64,000 nt of DNA from Phycomyces nitens (Eukaryota > Mucoromycota > Mucoromycetes > Mucorales > Phycomycetaceae). The notes under the pieces are model-generated. The model had not been told where the DNA came from. It did no database searches and saw nothing but the letters and a program-made list of their open reading frames with translations. The position numbers and the translations under genes were made by a program. The stretch spans positions 5,518,001-5,582,000 of the forward strand of contig JAHRBC010000002.1 of assembly GCA_022702545.1 (NCBI GenBank). The letters are read 5' to 3'. This document shows positions 20,818 to 32,700 of the stretch, one piece after another. Position 1 is the stretch's first letter; every line of letters begins with the position of its first letter.

Positions 20818-23800
20818 TTAAGCATACATCTTTTTTGGTAAAGGAATGACCAGCATCTTCACATTAACACCAGACACCAGCTCAGCAGTCGCGACTTCCA
20901 AAAGAATACGATGTACTGGCAATATACAATGATAATCATCTGGAGAGAAACTTGGCGAGCAGACCTCAACTCCTTCGTATTCACGTGTTCTACTTGGCAT
21001 GTTGATGAGCCATCTCACGAAAGCAAAGACATGAGTGGAATTATTTCCGATTGATGAACAACTGAGCTTGTGGAGGAACAAGTACTGAATTTGTCCTGTG
21101 TATGCTCGTGGAGGATCACCAACTCTACCCAGGAATAGTGCTTGAATGAATGACCCACGGTCTACGGAACCATTTTTGCCTTTATACGTCTGGCCGAGAA
21201 GATTGATAGATTTTATCTTTGTGATATGATTATCAACAAAGATACCTGAAGACGTTGCCTGATGATAATGCTGAAGACTTGGTATACCATACGATAGCCG
21301 ATAGTACTCCAACAACTGGAGATAATCTGTATCATCCATTACAGATGGCTTTCTCACCAAGAGAGGGAAGGCAGAGAGAGGAAGGGGCTCATTTCCCTTT
21401 ATCGGAAATTCAGGCTTTAAAGATGCACGCACAAATAGCTGAAGTATAAATGGCGTGTGTGAAAGAGGGGCAGAGGAGGAGGTGGCAGTTGTGGATGATG
21501 ATGTGAGTTTTGACAGAAGAGGACGGAAAGAAGCTTGGTTCGGACAGGAGAGCATTTTTTGTACGTAGTCGCCCTTGTACATGTCTTCAACAAAAGTCTT
21601 CATGAATGTGGACTCAAATCCATCTCTTCTGTTGGTGTCGATCTTCTTCAACAGGCCATTGTACCTCTCGAACCCAAACAGCCAATAACCATACACAGGT
21701 CCAAAATCACGAATGGTTTCGCGAAGATGGATGTGCAGGTGCATGTTGCAGGTGAGAGTGGGAGCAGGATACAATTCTTCGCATTTCTGACAGAATCTTT
21801 CCAAATGGGCATGGGCGTCGTCAAGGTCATCAAACGTGATTGTTGGTGTTGCAAGGAGACGGCAAGCATCAACAAAGTCGATCCAATTCTTGAACTTATC
21901 CAGAGGAAGAACGTCTCTGAGCAGCACAGGAGAATACACCAACACCCAGGATTTCCATTCATCAGCCTTCATATATGGAAATCCTCTACTGATCTTCGTC
22001 TTCAAAATGGTGTAGTCAGTTGGCACCACCATTGATTCGGCCATTACTTGCATAGAAGCCAGCTTCCTATCCGTGATTAGACCACTAGTAGTCCACGTCT
22101 CGACCATCCTCTTGGCTGTACCCAAGAATAGGTTATGCATGGGATCAATGATCGTTCCACGTACTAGATCAAAGTATCCAAGGCGATGGAGTTGCGACCA
22201 TCGAACACCATTTTCGACCTCCAACTCATGCCTTTCTGAGGGCGTACTTGCACTCTTCCACACCTCAGCATGCAAACGGTTCTCCACACCACGACGACGA
22301 CGCCACCCAGACTCATTGAACCCACGGAAGTCCACACTGCTTGTCCCAGGAAGACGAGAAAATTTGCGACAACACTTGTAACAGGCGTTTGTGCTGTTAT
22401 GGGACGTGAATCCACTTGTCTTTCTGGCTGCAGGGATGTCACATGCTACCATGAACAAAGCTGCACGGACGGTTGCTCCAGAAATGCATTCAAAGGTTGG
22501 GATAGTCATTCCCACGTACAGTTGTTCCAACTCATCAACCAAAGGCTTGAGATAATGGTTAATCTCTTCGGACTTTGGCTCCTTTGGCCCAGGCATGAGT
22601 CCAACAAGGATAGTGTTCTCTGCCTTAAACCGCTCCTCACGAGGCAAGTTGTTAACCACCAAGTAAATGGCCCCACAAGAGTATGTGACCCTGTCAAAGG
22701 GCTGGAACCAATCAATGTTCAACGTCAACATCAAAGAACGAGGATGGGCAACAAAAGATTCACCACTGATGTCTTTCAACTCCTTCCACATAACACCGTC
22801 AAAGATGTCGCACATTGTATCCATGATCTTGAGCTCCTGATTCCAGTGTTGAATGCTTGCTTCAAAATCAGGGCGAAGGAAAAGAATTTTCAAGGCATGC
22901 TTCAATGACTGGTATTGGAACACGCGCTTGGGAACCAATGCTCCAGACGATGTAACCTTGGTCAACTTGCAGTTGCAGGTCAGACGTGCACCAACTTTCG
23001 TGAAAACACAGTGAGGGGGACAGACTGGTTTTCTTCATAAACTGCGTGGCAATCAGGACAGGCTACGAATCTCCTGATACCGTTGGAAATCGCAGAATAT
23101 CCTGTCATTCTTTGCAGACCAAGAAGACTGGATGGGAGCTGGAAATCCTGCTCGTAAATCGTCAAGAGTGTGTTGATGAACTCGATCAAGACAACAGCAC
23201 CCTTGTTGACCACATAGCGGGATGCAAAGAGGACAACAAAAACGGCAATAAACCTGTGCACAGGATTTTCAGGCATATTGGGGGTTGGGAAAGGGTCTAT
23301 TTTAAAATCGAAAAAATTAATATTCAATTCTTTTCAGGCTTTTTTCTTTGCTGCTTTCTCTTTGCTTTTGGCTATGCAACACGCACCTTCACTGTTGAAT
23401 TCCTCAACCTCGATCTCAACTTCATCTTCGCCTTCATCTTCTTCATCATCGCTTTCGTCATCGCGTTCGCCATCGGCATTGGCCTCATTAGCAACTGAAT
23501 CGCCCTCATCCAGCATTACATCGGCATCCCAAAAGGTGAGTTGGTCTGACCGTCCAATACATCCGAGGGTCCAGACTGTTGAGTAGAAATGACCGCTTAT
23601 AGAATATAATAGTTTCTTAGTCTCTACTTTTTTCAAATAAACTTTTCTTACATTGAATATCAATATCCATGTCTGCTTGAGTGTCTGTGTTTCATACCGC
23701 CGAAATTATTATACAATACATAAAAATAAACACTGAAATTATCATACCAATCTCATTTGAGTTGCTCTGTTCAATTCTTGCTCTCTTGCTATGACGCTGA

Positions 23801-23895
23801 GCAGTTCGGCTTGCTACCAATGTGTAGCCTTGGCCATTGTTGTTGCATCTATTGCAATAGCACTTGGTGTTGTAAAAAGTATTTGAAGATGACAT
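20818..23895 (-). pseudogene. CACTA-2 transposase (Tnp2-like), one frameshift
   Basis: Exons 23748-23895 (148 nt), 23652-23684, 23387-23575 and 20818-23296 join in phase 1. Exon 1 gives a C-x-C-x2-C...QRH zinc motif and exon 3 an acidic stretch. Exon 4 carries the Tnp2/Transposase_21-like core: NIDWFQPF, LVGLMPGPKEPKSEEIN, CDIPAARKTSGF, IIDPMHNLFLGTAKRM and WLFGFERYNGLLK, with Asp, Asp and Glu as likely catalytic residues. A one-base deletion near 23020 shifts the frame between CPDCHAVYEE and TSSGALVPKR, so the full protein cannot be made. Everything after the deletion is open to the stop at 20818. Confidence 0.88.
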
Positions 23896-24107
23896 TGTGT
23901 TTGTGTTTATAATGTTAAAACAAAAAGGAAACGAGTGTTACATATACTTTATTTATTAATATTTTATAGTGGTAAAAAAGCAACGTTGTTTTATTCTTTT
24001 TAATCAAGCCAATGGGGTCAAGCAAAAGAACGTTTTTAATCAGAACACAAAAAAAGGTGTTGAGCTGCAAATTTGCCCTAATTTTCCTCAGGTAGACAGC
24101 TTTGCTC

Positions 24108-24139
24108 ACACATGAGTATTCAGACCCATTTTTCCAGTG
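24108..24139. repeat. CACTA-2 terminal inverted repeat, 5' end
   Basis: Partner of 17637-17668. It borders the TSD CAT on the gag side. Confidence 0.92.
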
Positions 24140-24148
24140 CATCCCTCT

Positions 24149-24907
24149 CTACTGTCGCCCGTTGGCTTTTCCCAGAGGAGTGGCCAAGTACTTGGGGCAG
24201 TTTGGTTTCATATGCCCTGGGTCATCACAGAAGTAGCACTTGGGGACTCGAGGTTGGCCAGATTGTGGGACCGTTCTTGTTGGTAGAAGTTGTAGACGCA
24301 TGCTGTCCACGCTTGACGTGAGGTTTGAGATGGTATTGATAAGGCTTGTAGTGGGTACTTGATTTGGTTGGCTGGTATACAAGAGGGGGTTGGAGTTGTA
24401 TTTGTTATGGACGGTTTCAATCTTTTGGGCGGCTACGACCAGTGCGGTCCAAGTGATTGGGACTCCTTGTTGTTCAATGACGATAGCTATATGGCGGTGG
24501 ATAGCTCGAAGATATAGACGGATTTTATGGCGATCGTCAGTGATATTGACGTAAGTGGTGAGTTCTTGAAAGCGCAGAGTAAGATCATCGATGGTTTGGT
24601 CTTTCTCCTGGTGCATGTTTTCTAGTTCGTACCACCAGGCGTCCTCAAGATGGCAACCGACAAACTTGGCCTTGAAGTTTGCTTCAAATTGGACCCACTT
24701 AGTGATTCCTGACTCATGTACAGCCCACCAGCGTGCTGCGTTGCCTTCCAGATGGGAGGCGGCCACCATAATCATTTCTTTGTCGTTCATTTGGGAGGCA
24801 GTACGAATGCGTTCAAGGGTTTGCAACCATGAAAGGGGGTTTGCACTGATTGACCCATCAAAGGTCTTAGGTGGAGCAAGGAACTTAAAGAAGTTGGAAG
24901 TAGACAT
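24149..24907 (-). CDS. Gypsy A Gag with CCHC zinc knuckle
   Basis: About 252 codons from the ATG at 24907. The open frame starts earlier (24982), but that ATG lies in the primer-binding site, while MSTSNFFKFLAPPKTF aligns with the gypsy C start. The retrotransposon Gag domain includes RTASQMND, NAARWWAV and a LEDAWWYEL block. It ends with the CCHC knuckle CYFCDDPGHMKPNC and GKANGRQ before the stop. It forms the particle shell and binds element RNA. The slippery GGGAAAA lies 24-30 nt before the stop. CACTA-2 begins 10 bp downstream. Confidence 0.92.
   Translation of the reverse strand: MSTSNFFKFLAPPKTFDGSISANPLSWLQTLERIRTASQMNDKEMIMVAASHLEGNAARWWAVHESGITKWVQFEANFKAKFVGCHLEDAWWYELENMHQEKDQTIDDLTLRFQELTTYVNITDDRHKIRLYLRAIHRHIAIVIEQQGVPITWTALVVAAQKIETVHNKYNSNPLLYTSQPNQVPTTSLINTISNLTSSVDSMRLQLLPTRTVPQSGQPRVPKCYFCDDPGHMKPNCPKYLATPLGKANGRQ
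24167..24173 (-). promoter_or_regulatory. -1 frameshift site G-GGA-AAA in gypsy A
   Basis: In the gag frame the codons are CTG GGA AAA GCC. The heptamer GGGAAAA fits the X-XXY-YYZ rule for -1 slippage, and the -1 frame is open into pol once CACTA-2 is removed. The same heptamer with the same following bases is present in gypsy C at 44211. Confidence 0.7.
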
Positions 24908-24973
24908 TGGAAATACGGTATGCCCAACGCGAGATAGAGTTCTTGAAATATTTTTGTAAGGAAATGGAAGATT

Positions 24974-24990
24974 CCTCGGCACGACCTCCA
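24974..24990 (-). other. Gypsy A primer-binding site
   Basis: TGGAGGTCGTGCCGAGG lies 2 nt inside the 5' LTR. It begins with TGG, complementary to a tRNA CCA end, and is identical in gypsy C. The primer tRNA was not identified. Confidence 0.7.
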
Positions 24991-24992
24991 GT

Positions 24993-25827
24993 TAACAAGC
25001 GTGGGGTTGGTGTGTGTGTGCTTGGTTAACAAAAAAAAGATAGGTATAGTTTTTCGGACCGGACCAGAGATACGGACAGGCGGAGAGGGGAAGAGACCAG
25101 AGAGAGAGAGAGAGAGAGAGGGGAAGAGAGAGAGAGGTTGATTGAACAATGCTAATGCTTCTTTATGACAAATAGTGTATGATCTTATTGTTCTTATCCA
25201 AAGAAACAATTGGATTCAGGGACCAAGGAAAAAAGGAATTAAAGCCGGTAGAATTGATGATGTTTATTGATTTTCTTTCTTACTCTTTTATATGTTTTTG
25301 TTTTTTTTTTAAGAGACAACCTTTTTACAAGTTATAATTATTTTTGGGGAGGATTGAAAAGAAAAAAAAAGGTAGAAAACTGTTTTTGGCTATTGATGGA
25401 CTGATTGTCCTTTTCCTTTTTTAAAGTAAATCGTTGGCTTTTTCCTAAGAAAGAGCTACGCCAAGGTCAAGAGACAAAAGGACTTTTGGGGTTTTCTCCA
25501 GAAGGTGTCGTGGATGTTTCTTTGGGTTAATTATGGGAAAAAGGATCAAATGATTTTGGGAAAATAAGAATATATAAAAAAAAGGAAGAATTGTGTTAGG
25601 GCAATTAAATAAGGAAAAAGGGTACGAAGGTTTTAAATTTGGATAAATGGGTTTTTTGGGAGGGAACAATGAAAACGACCAAGATAAATTTTGGTCGGGG
25701 AATAAAGAAGACTCGGACTCCGGGGAAGTCCGGAGTCCGGAAGGGGTCCGGAGTCCGGGGAAGAAGAAGAAAGGGGAGGAGAGAGGGTTTCAGGGACTTG
25801 GCTGAAAAGGCTACCACACACGTGTTA
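24993..25827 (-). repeat. Gypsy A 5' LTR
   Basis: 835 bp, nearly identical to the 3' LTR at 12621-13457. The outer edge reads TAACACGTG against TGACACGTG in the other LTR, a change in the terminal dinucleotide. It ends 9 nt upstream of the tRNA-Asn 5' end. Confidence 0.92.
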
Positions 25828-25836
25828 AAAAGTCCT

Positions 25837-25909
25837 GCTTCCGTGGCGCAATTGGCAGCGCGTCTGACTGTTAATCAGGAGGTTGGTGGTTCGAGCCCAC
25901 CCGGGAGCG
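25837..25909 (+). tRNA. tRNA-Asn (GUU)
   Basis: 73 nt that fold as a cloverleaf. Acceptor GCTTCCG pairs with CGGGAGC, with discriminator G. The D-arm carries the A box (TGGCGCAATTGG), the anticodon loop is CTGTTAA with anticodon GTT, and the T-arm is GGTTCGAGCC (B box). No intron. It is identical to the gene at 42265-42337. The gypsy A LTR ends 9 nt upstream and the gypsy B LTR begins 36 nt downstream. Confidence 0.97.
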
Positions 25910-25945
25910 TAAGAATAATTGTCATGCCTGTGGAAGTTATTATTT

Positions 25946-26256
25946 TGTCGTTCCTGATCTGGGATGGTCTTCCTTTTACTATAACAAAGCCAAAAGGTCA
26001 ATCCCACTGGGGAAACAGGAGTATACGTAAAATCAAAGAGAGGATAAAAGATGCTTTTTATTATTATGACTTTGGTTATCTTATATAGTTCTCTAACTAA
26101 TACTGCGCATTATCCGCAGTAGTTATTATATGATATTTTCATAAAAGAAGAGACATTGTACTGCGGTTAATGCTCAGGAAGATGTTACTGCGCATAAAGA
26201 AGTACTGCGGTTAATCATCTTCAGATTTTACGGATTCATCAAAATAATGTCCGACA
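25946..26256 (-). repeat. Gypsy B 3' LTR
   Basis: 311 bp, essentially identical to 38279-38589. The sense strand has a TATA-like ACTATATAAG. An internal direct repeat GTACTGCGGTTAAT occurs twice about 45 bp apart; the solo copy at 41867 has lost one repeat and the spacer. Confidence 0.93.
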
Positions 26257-27255
26257 TCACCCCCTCCCGAAACTGTTGATAGTCCTCGATCAACCACAGA
26301 GGAATCCACAAGGGAAAACGGCAAGGCAGAAGAGGCATCCAAGACAAGGTCACGGCGCATCTGGGCACGGGCAGGGGTTGGGTGATACCAGGTATTGTGA
26401 AAATCATCGGATTTGGCAATCTTGAGGCGATCGGCATGGACCCAGGAGGTATAAGGCACATCCTCCATGGTAGTGAGCTTGTATATGTTCTTTTCAAAGT
26501 TCTTGTCAACAACAATGTACGGTCCCATCCAGTTGTACTCTAAGCCAAATTTGTTCTCATGTCGTAGCAACAAATGCTCACCAATTGCAAACTGATGCGG
26601 TTTCATAATGGAGTCCCATTGTTCCTTGTCTTGTTGACTATTGGCGGCTACTCGAGCATCAGCATCTATGCGAGCTTGTTGGAGATTACGAAGAAAATGA
26701 ATGGCACCATCAGAAACAAGAGCAGGATCATTGGGAATCGATGTATCCATGAATGGGCGCAAGGGATCACCGGGAATACGGGGTTTGCGACCATATGTCA
26801 AGAAAAACGGGCTAAACCCAGTTGTGCGGTGCTTTCTGATTCGGCAAGCCCAAAGTGAAGTCTCCAGATATTCGTCCCAACGATGTATAGCTCCATGGAC
26901 ATATTTGCGCAACATTTGTTTGAGGATACCATTTAATCGTTCACATTTCCCATTGGTCCGGGGGTGAAAGGCAGAAGTCAACTTGTGGTGCAGCTTGATC
27001 TTTTGAATGTAGAATTTTAGGATATGCGACATAAAGTTGGCACCACGATCAGTGAGAATTTCGTCAGGGCAGCCAAAACGCATAACGATTTCTTCGTACA
27101 GGAAGTTGGCGATGGCTTCACCAGTGGCAGCAGGGACAGCACGGGCAATGGGCCAGTTAGTGGCATAATCAACTGCAACAAGAATCCAACGGTTTCCATT
27201 TACGGTAGTGGGTAGTTCTCCAATGAAATCGAGATGCCAGCGTGAGAATGGGGAG
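26211..27255 (-). pseudogene. Gypsy B integrase, core and C-terminus
   Basis: Open from just after a frameshift near 27255. It reads ILVAVDYATNWPIA, LTDRGANFMSH and GKCERLNGILKQ (the DDE core) and then a C-terminal domain with GPYIVVDKNFEKNIYKL. The last ~15 codons run into the 3' LTR and stop at 26211. The zinc-domain half is in the preceding frame (27200-28534). A one-base change in the CCTCCCC run explains the break. Confidence 0.85.
26257..26269 (-). other. Gypsy B polypurine tract
   Basis: CGGGAGGGGGTGA on the minus strand directly before the 3' LTR. It also lies within the integrase coding frame. Confidence 0.7.
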
Positions 27256-28534
27256 GAATATCCAGTGGCTCCATCGGTGCATGGTGGATGTTACGTTCCG
27301 CGTTGGAAGCCAATTGGCATTGAGGGCACTTTTCCAGCCATTCTTTGATCTGACTTCGCATGCCTGGCCACCACCAACGTTTCTTTATGAGATCGTATAC
27401 CGTGGTTTCACCAGCATGTCCAAAACCATTGTGGAAGTTGTTTACCAGATCGGCATGCTTTGTGAACAGTGCAAATCGAATCTCTTGAACGGTGTCACCA
27501 ATCTTAACCAGTCTGAACACCTTCTGTTCCCGGACTACGAACTTATTGCGTTGTCGATTTAGTAACTCTTTGATATCTTCTGGCCATTCATCTTCGGTAC
27601 GAGCATAGAATTTCGGCCAATCGGAAGTCTGTGTGTCTGGCATAGTGTACAAGTATTCGGGTTCCATGGAGTCAATCGCAGAGGCATCAAATTCGGGACC
27701 GTCCATTCGGGAGAGTACATCGGGAACACCGTTATCCTTGCCTGGCTTGTATTGAATGATAGGGTCGTATAGTTCAAATTCAGCAATCCATCTTACTAGG
27801 CAAGGAGTTGGCTTCACTTGGCTGCGGAAGTACTTGAGTGGGAGGTGGTCTGTGTATACCGTGAACGGCTTTCCTTCGATCATACACCGCCATGTACGCA
27901 AGGCGTGTAAGATACCCAGTAGCTCGCGTTCTTGGGCCGGATACGATCTTTCAGTGGTAGATAACTTCTTCGATTCAAACGCCAATGGTTTCCAAATTCC
28001 TTCCTCATCTTCTTGCATTAGAACAGCACCAACACCGAAATCCGAGGCGTCAGTTTCAATACGGAACGGTTTGTCCATATCAGGGGCTAGGAGTACCGGT
28101 GCTGTACTAAGTTTTTCCTTGAGGATGTCAAAACTTGCCTGACATGTGTCCGTCCATACAATAGGGCGTCTCTTCGGCCCTGTGCCTTTGGTGAGATCCA
28201 TTAATGGGGCAGCAATTCCAGCAAAACCAGGAATAAAGCGTCGGTAGTGTTGTGCGAGGCCAATAAATTGCCGGACTTCTTGTACATTGGAGGGGGCTAT
28301 CCATTCTTGTATGGTCTTGACCTTGTCCGGTGAGGGAAGTATGCCTTGTGCTGACACGTTGAAACCAAGGAAAGTTAGCTCCTTCTTGTTGAATTCACAT
28401 TTCTTGAGGTTGGCAATCAACTTGGCTTCACGGAGGCGGTTCAACACATGGCGTACATGTTTAGCATGTTCTTCGGGGTCTTGCTGAATATGAGGATGTC
28501 GTCCAAATATACCAAAGCAAACTGGTCTAAGCAA
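27200..28534 (-). pseudogene. Gypsy B RT end, RNase H and integrase zinc domain
   Basis: From the frameshift near 28485 this frame gives [19 protein letters not shown] (RT thumb), RNase H (RIETDASDFGVGAVL, YTDHLPLKYF, VPDVLSRMDG) and the integrase HHCC domain (HNGFGHAGE...CPQCQ). It ends by frameshift after PLDIPPHSH near 27255. The motif order is that of a normal gypsy pol, so this is one gene broken by single-base changes. Confidence 0.88.
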
Positions 28535-29503
28535 TCTCCAAGAACCTTATTCATGAGGTGTTGGAAAGTTGGCGGGGCATTTGTCAGACCAAAAGGCAGG
28601 ACCAGGAACTCGTATTGACCATATCGGGTGTTGAATGCGGTTTTCGGCACATCAGAGTCTTGGATACGTACTTGGTGGTAACCACTCTTCAAATCCAGAC
28701 TTGTGAAATGGTTTGACCCGCGGAGCCGTTCCAAACACTCGTCAATTCTTGGTAAGGGGTGGTTGTTACGGACAGTAACCTTGTTCAAGGCACGGTAGTC
28801 AACACACATTCTCATTTCGCTGTTCTTCTTTTTCACAAACAATATAGGTGCACCCCAAGGTGATGAGCTTGGACGGATGAGGCCGAGGTCTAAGAGTTCT
28901 TTCAATTGTTTCTTGAGCTCGTCGAGTTCGCGCGGGCTCATCTTGAACGGTGGTTTGTTAACAGGGTATGCATCACCAGTGTTTATTACATGTTGAACAT
29001 CACGGCTTGGCGGTAATCCGGGCAAACCATCTTGGAAAACGTCATCAAACTCTTTCACCAATGATGTCCATTGCTCGTCTTTTGTCATTTCACCTTTCTC
29101 GCTCTTGATGTGCAACAAAAAGCATTCAGCCTCCTCCCTCCGAGAGAGTTTCTGGACTTGCTTGGCAGATATGAGGTAGCCCAGGTGAGGCTTCATCGGG
29201 CGGTTACCATAAGGATGCAGGACAAATTCATAGCCATCACGCAAGAGTAACCAGCTGTCACTATGCCAATCGGGAACGGGTTTGGCATTCTGCAACCATG
29301 TGCGTCCGAGGATCAGGTCGAATTTGGTGGGGAACACGAAGGCATCAACAACATCATTATAGCCGTTAAGAGAGAGAGTTAATGTGGCTTTTCGATTAAT
29401 ATTAATGCTGTGTCCGCCGGCAGTTTCAACTGATCGCCCAGGGATATCCGTGACAAGTGTGGCTAAATGAGTGATTTGCGGGGATACGTAGTTTGCACTA
29501 GCA
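28441..29503 (-). pseudogene. Gypsy B protease end and reverse transcriptase
   Basis: The frame enters from the CACTA-3 junction as [15 protein letters not shown] (protease, just after the catalytic DSG). It continues through [13 protein letters not shown], then RT with [46 protein letters not shown] and [11 protein letters not shown]. It leaves frame after IFSKTPKN near 28485. CACTA-3 removed it from the first residues of the protease. Confidence 0.9.
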
Positions 29504-29674
29504 CCACACTGGGAAAACGGTGGGCTATTCTACTGTGCACAGTTAACTGAGAACGTGGAGAAAGCTGAAGCAAATTTGCAACTCAACACGTTTTTTTGTG
29601 ATCACCTTGAAAATATTGTTTTATTGTATTTAATTGGCTCGGATATAAAGAACAGGAGATAATATTTTTATACT

Positions 29675-29686
29675 CTTATAAAACCG
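29675..29686 (+). promoter_or_regulatory. TATA-like element of CACTA-3 transposase
   Basis: CTTATAAAACCG lies about 65-75 bp before the ATG. A CCAAT-like AATTGGCTCGG is further upstream. CACTA-4 and CACTA-5 have the same layout (CTATTGGTTCGGG then CTATAAAATG). Confidence 0.5.
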
Positions 29687-29748
29687 TAGCAAATAAAGCA
29701 TATGTAACACTTGTTTCCTTTTTGTTTAAACTTCAATACACAAATACC

Positions 29749-32700
29749 ATGTCTTCTACTTCCGATGTCTACAATGAGAAGTGCTTTTGCCCTAGATGCA
29801 GTACAAGCAAGAATGGTTACAGTCTTGTCCAGAAACTGACTGCTCAACGTCATGCAAAGAGAGCAAGATTAGAGCGTCTTGAAAATTGCGAAAGGGGCAA
29901 GTTACTTTTGTAAACACTCTATGAATTGTATCATAATATATTTTACTAGAAATCTCCTCTCAACGCAATATGATAGATGTTGATTTTGAACGTAAGGATT
30001 ATTTATTGGCATAGCAATAGAAACTAAATAACTACTATATTCTATATCTGGCTACCTTGTTCCATAAAGTCGGGTCCTCAGATGTACTTGGTGATCAGGA
30101 GAACTCGCCGTTTTTGGAAGCCGATCCTTTTGCCGATCATGGCGAAATTGGTGCTGACAATGAGGCTAATGCCGATGCCGATGCTGATGCCGATGCCGAT
30201 GAGAATGAGATGGACGGTGGTGATGATGACGACGAGGGCGATTTGGAAGAGATCGAAGTTGAGGAGTTGGATGGTGAAGGTCAGTGTTAAATAGAGAAAA
30301 AGCCTAAAAAATTGGGTGTTAATATTTTCCATTTTAAAATAGATCCTTTTGCCTCCCCCCAAATGCCTGAAAACCCAGTGCACAGGTTCATCGCCATTTC
30401 TGTTGTCCTGTTTGCATCCCGTTATGTGGTTGACAAGGGCGCCGTTGTCTTGATCGAGTTTGTCAACAAGCTCTTGACAATCTATGATCAAGATTTCCAA
30501 CTGCCCACAAGCCTGCTTGGTCTGCAGCGCATGACAGGATTTTCAGCCATGTCCCAAGGAATAAGGAAATCTGTTGTGTGCCAGGATTGTCACAAGGTGT
30601 ACGAGGAAGCTGGGTCTGTTCCCCTTCGGTGCGATTTCCAGAAGCCAGGAGCACGTTCCTCTTGCGATTCCCAGTTGATGAAGGTGTCATCATCAGGTGC
30701 TTTGGTAGCCAGACGCCAATACAACTACCATTCTGTCAAGCAGGCGTTGAGAGTGTTTTTCCTCCGCCCAGATTTCGAAGCAAGAATCCGCCATTGGAAC
30801 AAGGAGCTGAAGGTCGAAGACACGATGTACGATGTGTACGACGGCGCCATGTGGAAGGAGCTCAAGGACTCGAATGGTGTTTCTTTCGTCCAAGACCCAC
30901 GTTCTCTCATGCTGACATTGAACGTTGACTGGTTCCAGCCGTTTGATGGGGTGACCTATTCCTGTGGTGCGATCTACTTGGCCGTCAACAATCTTCCTAG
31001 GGCTGAGCGATTCAAGGCAGAGAACATCATTCTTGTTGGACTTATGCCTGGGCCCAAGGAACCAAAATCTGACGAGATCAACCACTATCTCAAGCCGTTG
31101 GTGGACGATTTGGAAGAGCTGTACGTTGGTGTGAAGATGCGAACTGCCGAGTGTTCATCAGGTGTTACCGTCCGTGCTGCGTTGTTTATGGTGGCGTGCG
31201 ACATTCCAGCTGCCAGAAAGACGAGTGGGTTTACTTCCCACAACAGCACCCATGCATGCTTCAAGTGTAGTCATGGTTTCTCTCGTTTGGACGGAACAAA
31301 CAGCGTTGACTTTCGTGGCTTCGACTCTGCACAGTGGTCCCTTCGCAGTGGTGTCGAAAATCGGTTGCATGCTGAGGTGTGGAAGAGTGCCAGTACGCCC
31401 TCAGAAAGGCATCAGCTGGAAATCGAAAATGGCGTTCGATGGTCCCAGTTGCATCGCCTTGGATACTTTGACGTTGTTCGCTGCACGATCATTGATCCCA
31501 TGCACAATCTCTTCTTGGGTACGGCCAAGCGAATGGTCGAGAGGTGGATTGACGATGGCCTGATCACAGACCGTGATCTTGCTGCCATGCAAAAGACTGC
31601 CGAGTCTATGGTTCTGCCGGCCGATTATGCTGTCCTCAAAGGCAAGATCGGAAAAGGCTTTTCCTACATGAAAGCAGACGAGTGGAAGTCCTGGGTCCTC
31701 GTATACTCTCCAGTCCTGTTGAAAGGTGTGCTCCCTCCTGACAACTTCAACAACTGGATCAGCTTCGTTGATGCCTGCCGCCTTTTGGTCAAGCCAGCAA
31801 TCTCGTTTTCCGAGGCAACCGATGCCCACGATTTCCTGGAAACGTTCGGTCGAAGATGTCAGTCCCTATATCCTGCGAATCTTCTCACTTGTAACATGCA
31901 CCTACACCTTCATCTTCATACCATTATTCGTGATTTTGGACCAGTGTACGGTTATTGGCTGTTTTCATTTGAGAGATACAATGGATTGTTAAAAAACATC
32001 AAGACCAACAGACGAGACGGCTTTGAGTCCACCTACATGAAGAACTTTATTAATGATGCATACAAGGGCGATTATGTATCTTCTGTTCTTCAATGTCCCA
32101 GTCAAACCCCCTTCCGCCCCTTTATGTCCAAGCTTACCTCCTCCTCCTATGCCCCATCCTATGCCCCATCCCATGCCTCCTCCCATGCCTCCTCCTATGC
32201 CCCCTCCTATGCCATGTCTCAAGGCCCTTTCCGGTTGAGAGCATTTATGCAATCCTCTATGAATCCACTCTCTATCAAAGGCAACGAACCTCTCCCTCCT
32301 TCTGCGTTGCCACTCTCTATGAAACCGTATGAATCAATGAACGACCTTGAATATCCCTATCTCTTGGAACACTATAAGCTCGTATATGCAAAGCCAGATT
32401 TAGTGGATTACCGACATGCCTCATCTTCGCCGTATTTTGTTGACAACCAAATATGCAAGATCGCGTCTATCGATCTCCTTGGCCAGTCATACAAAGGCAA
32501 GAAGGGTACTGTCGGTCATGGTTCTTATGTTCAAGCTCTGTTCTCTGGAAATGACGACGAAAATCCGACTGCGTACACAGGCGAGATTCAATATATGTTT
32601 GTCCATTCCCAGTCTATGCCCCCTATGTCTCATGGCCGACTAAATCGTCATCACAATAAGCAACATGTTTTCGCGTACGTTCGCTGGTTTGTCTTTGATT

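Larger units (their letters stand above)
17637..24139 (-). mobile_element. CACTA-2 transposon inserted in gypsy A
   Basis: 6503 bp with perfect 32-bp terminal inverted repeats starting CACTGGAAAAATGGGTC at both ends (17637-17668 and 24108-24139). It is flanked by the 3-bp duplication CAT (17634-17636 and 24140-24142). It holds the transposase gene (-), the convergent accessory gene (+) and the spliced tail unit (-). Removing it with one CAT rejoins gypsy A sequence that aligns with the uninterrupted gag-pol junction of gypsy C. Confidence 0.95.
12621..25827 (-). mobile_element. Gypsy A, Ty3/gypsy LTR retrotransposon
   Basis: A full-length element on the minus strand: 5' LTR 24993-25827, primer-binding site, gag, pol, separate integrase ORF, polypurine tract and 3' LTR 12621-13457. 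It is flanked by AAAAA (left) and AAAAG (right), a near-perfect 5-bp target duplication. CACTA-2 splits it between gag and pol. The 5' LTR edge lies 9 nt from the 5' end of tRNA-Asn. Gag, pol and int are otherwise open, so it was probably intact until the CACTA insertion. Confidence 0.92.
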
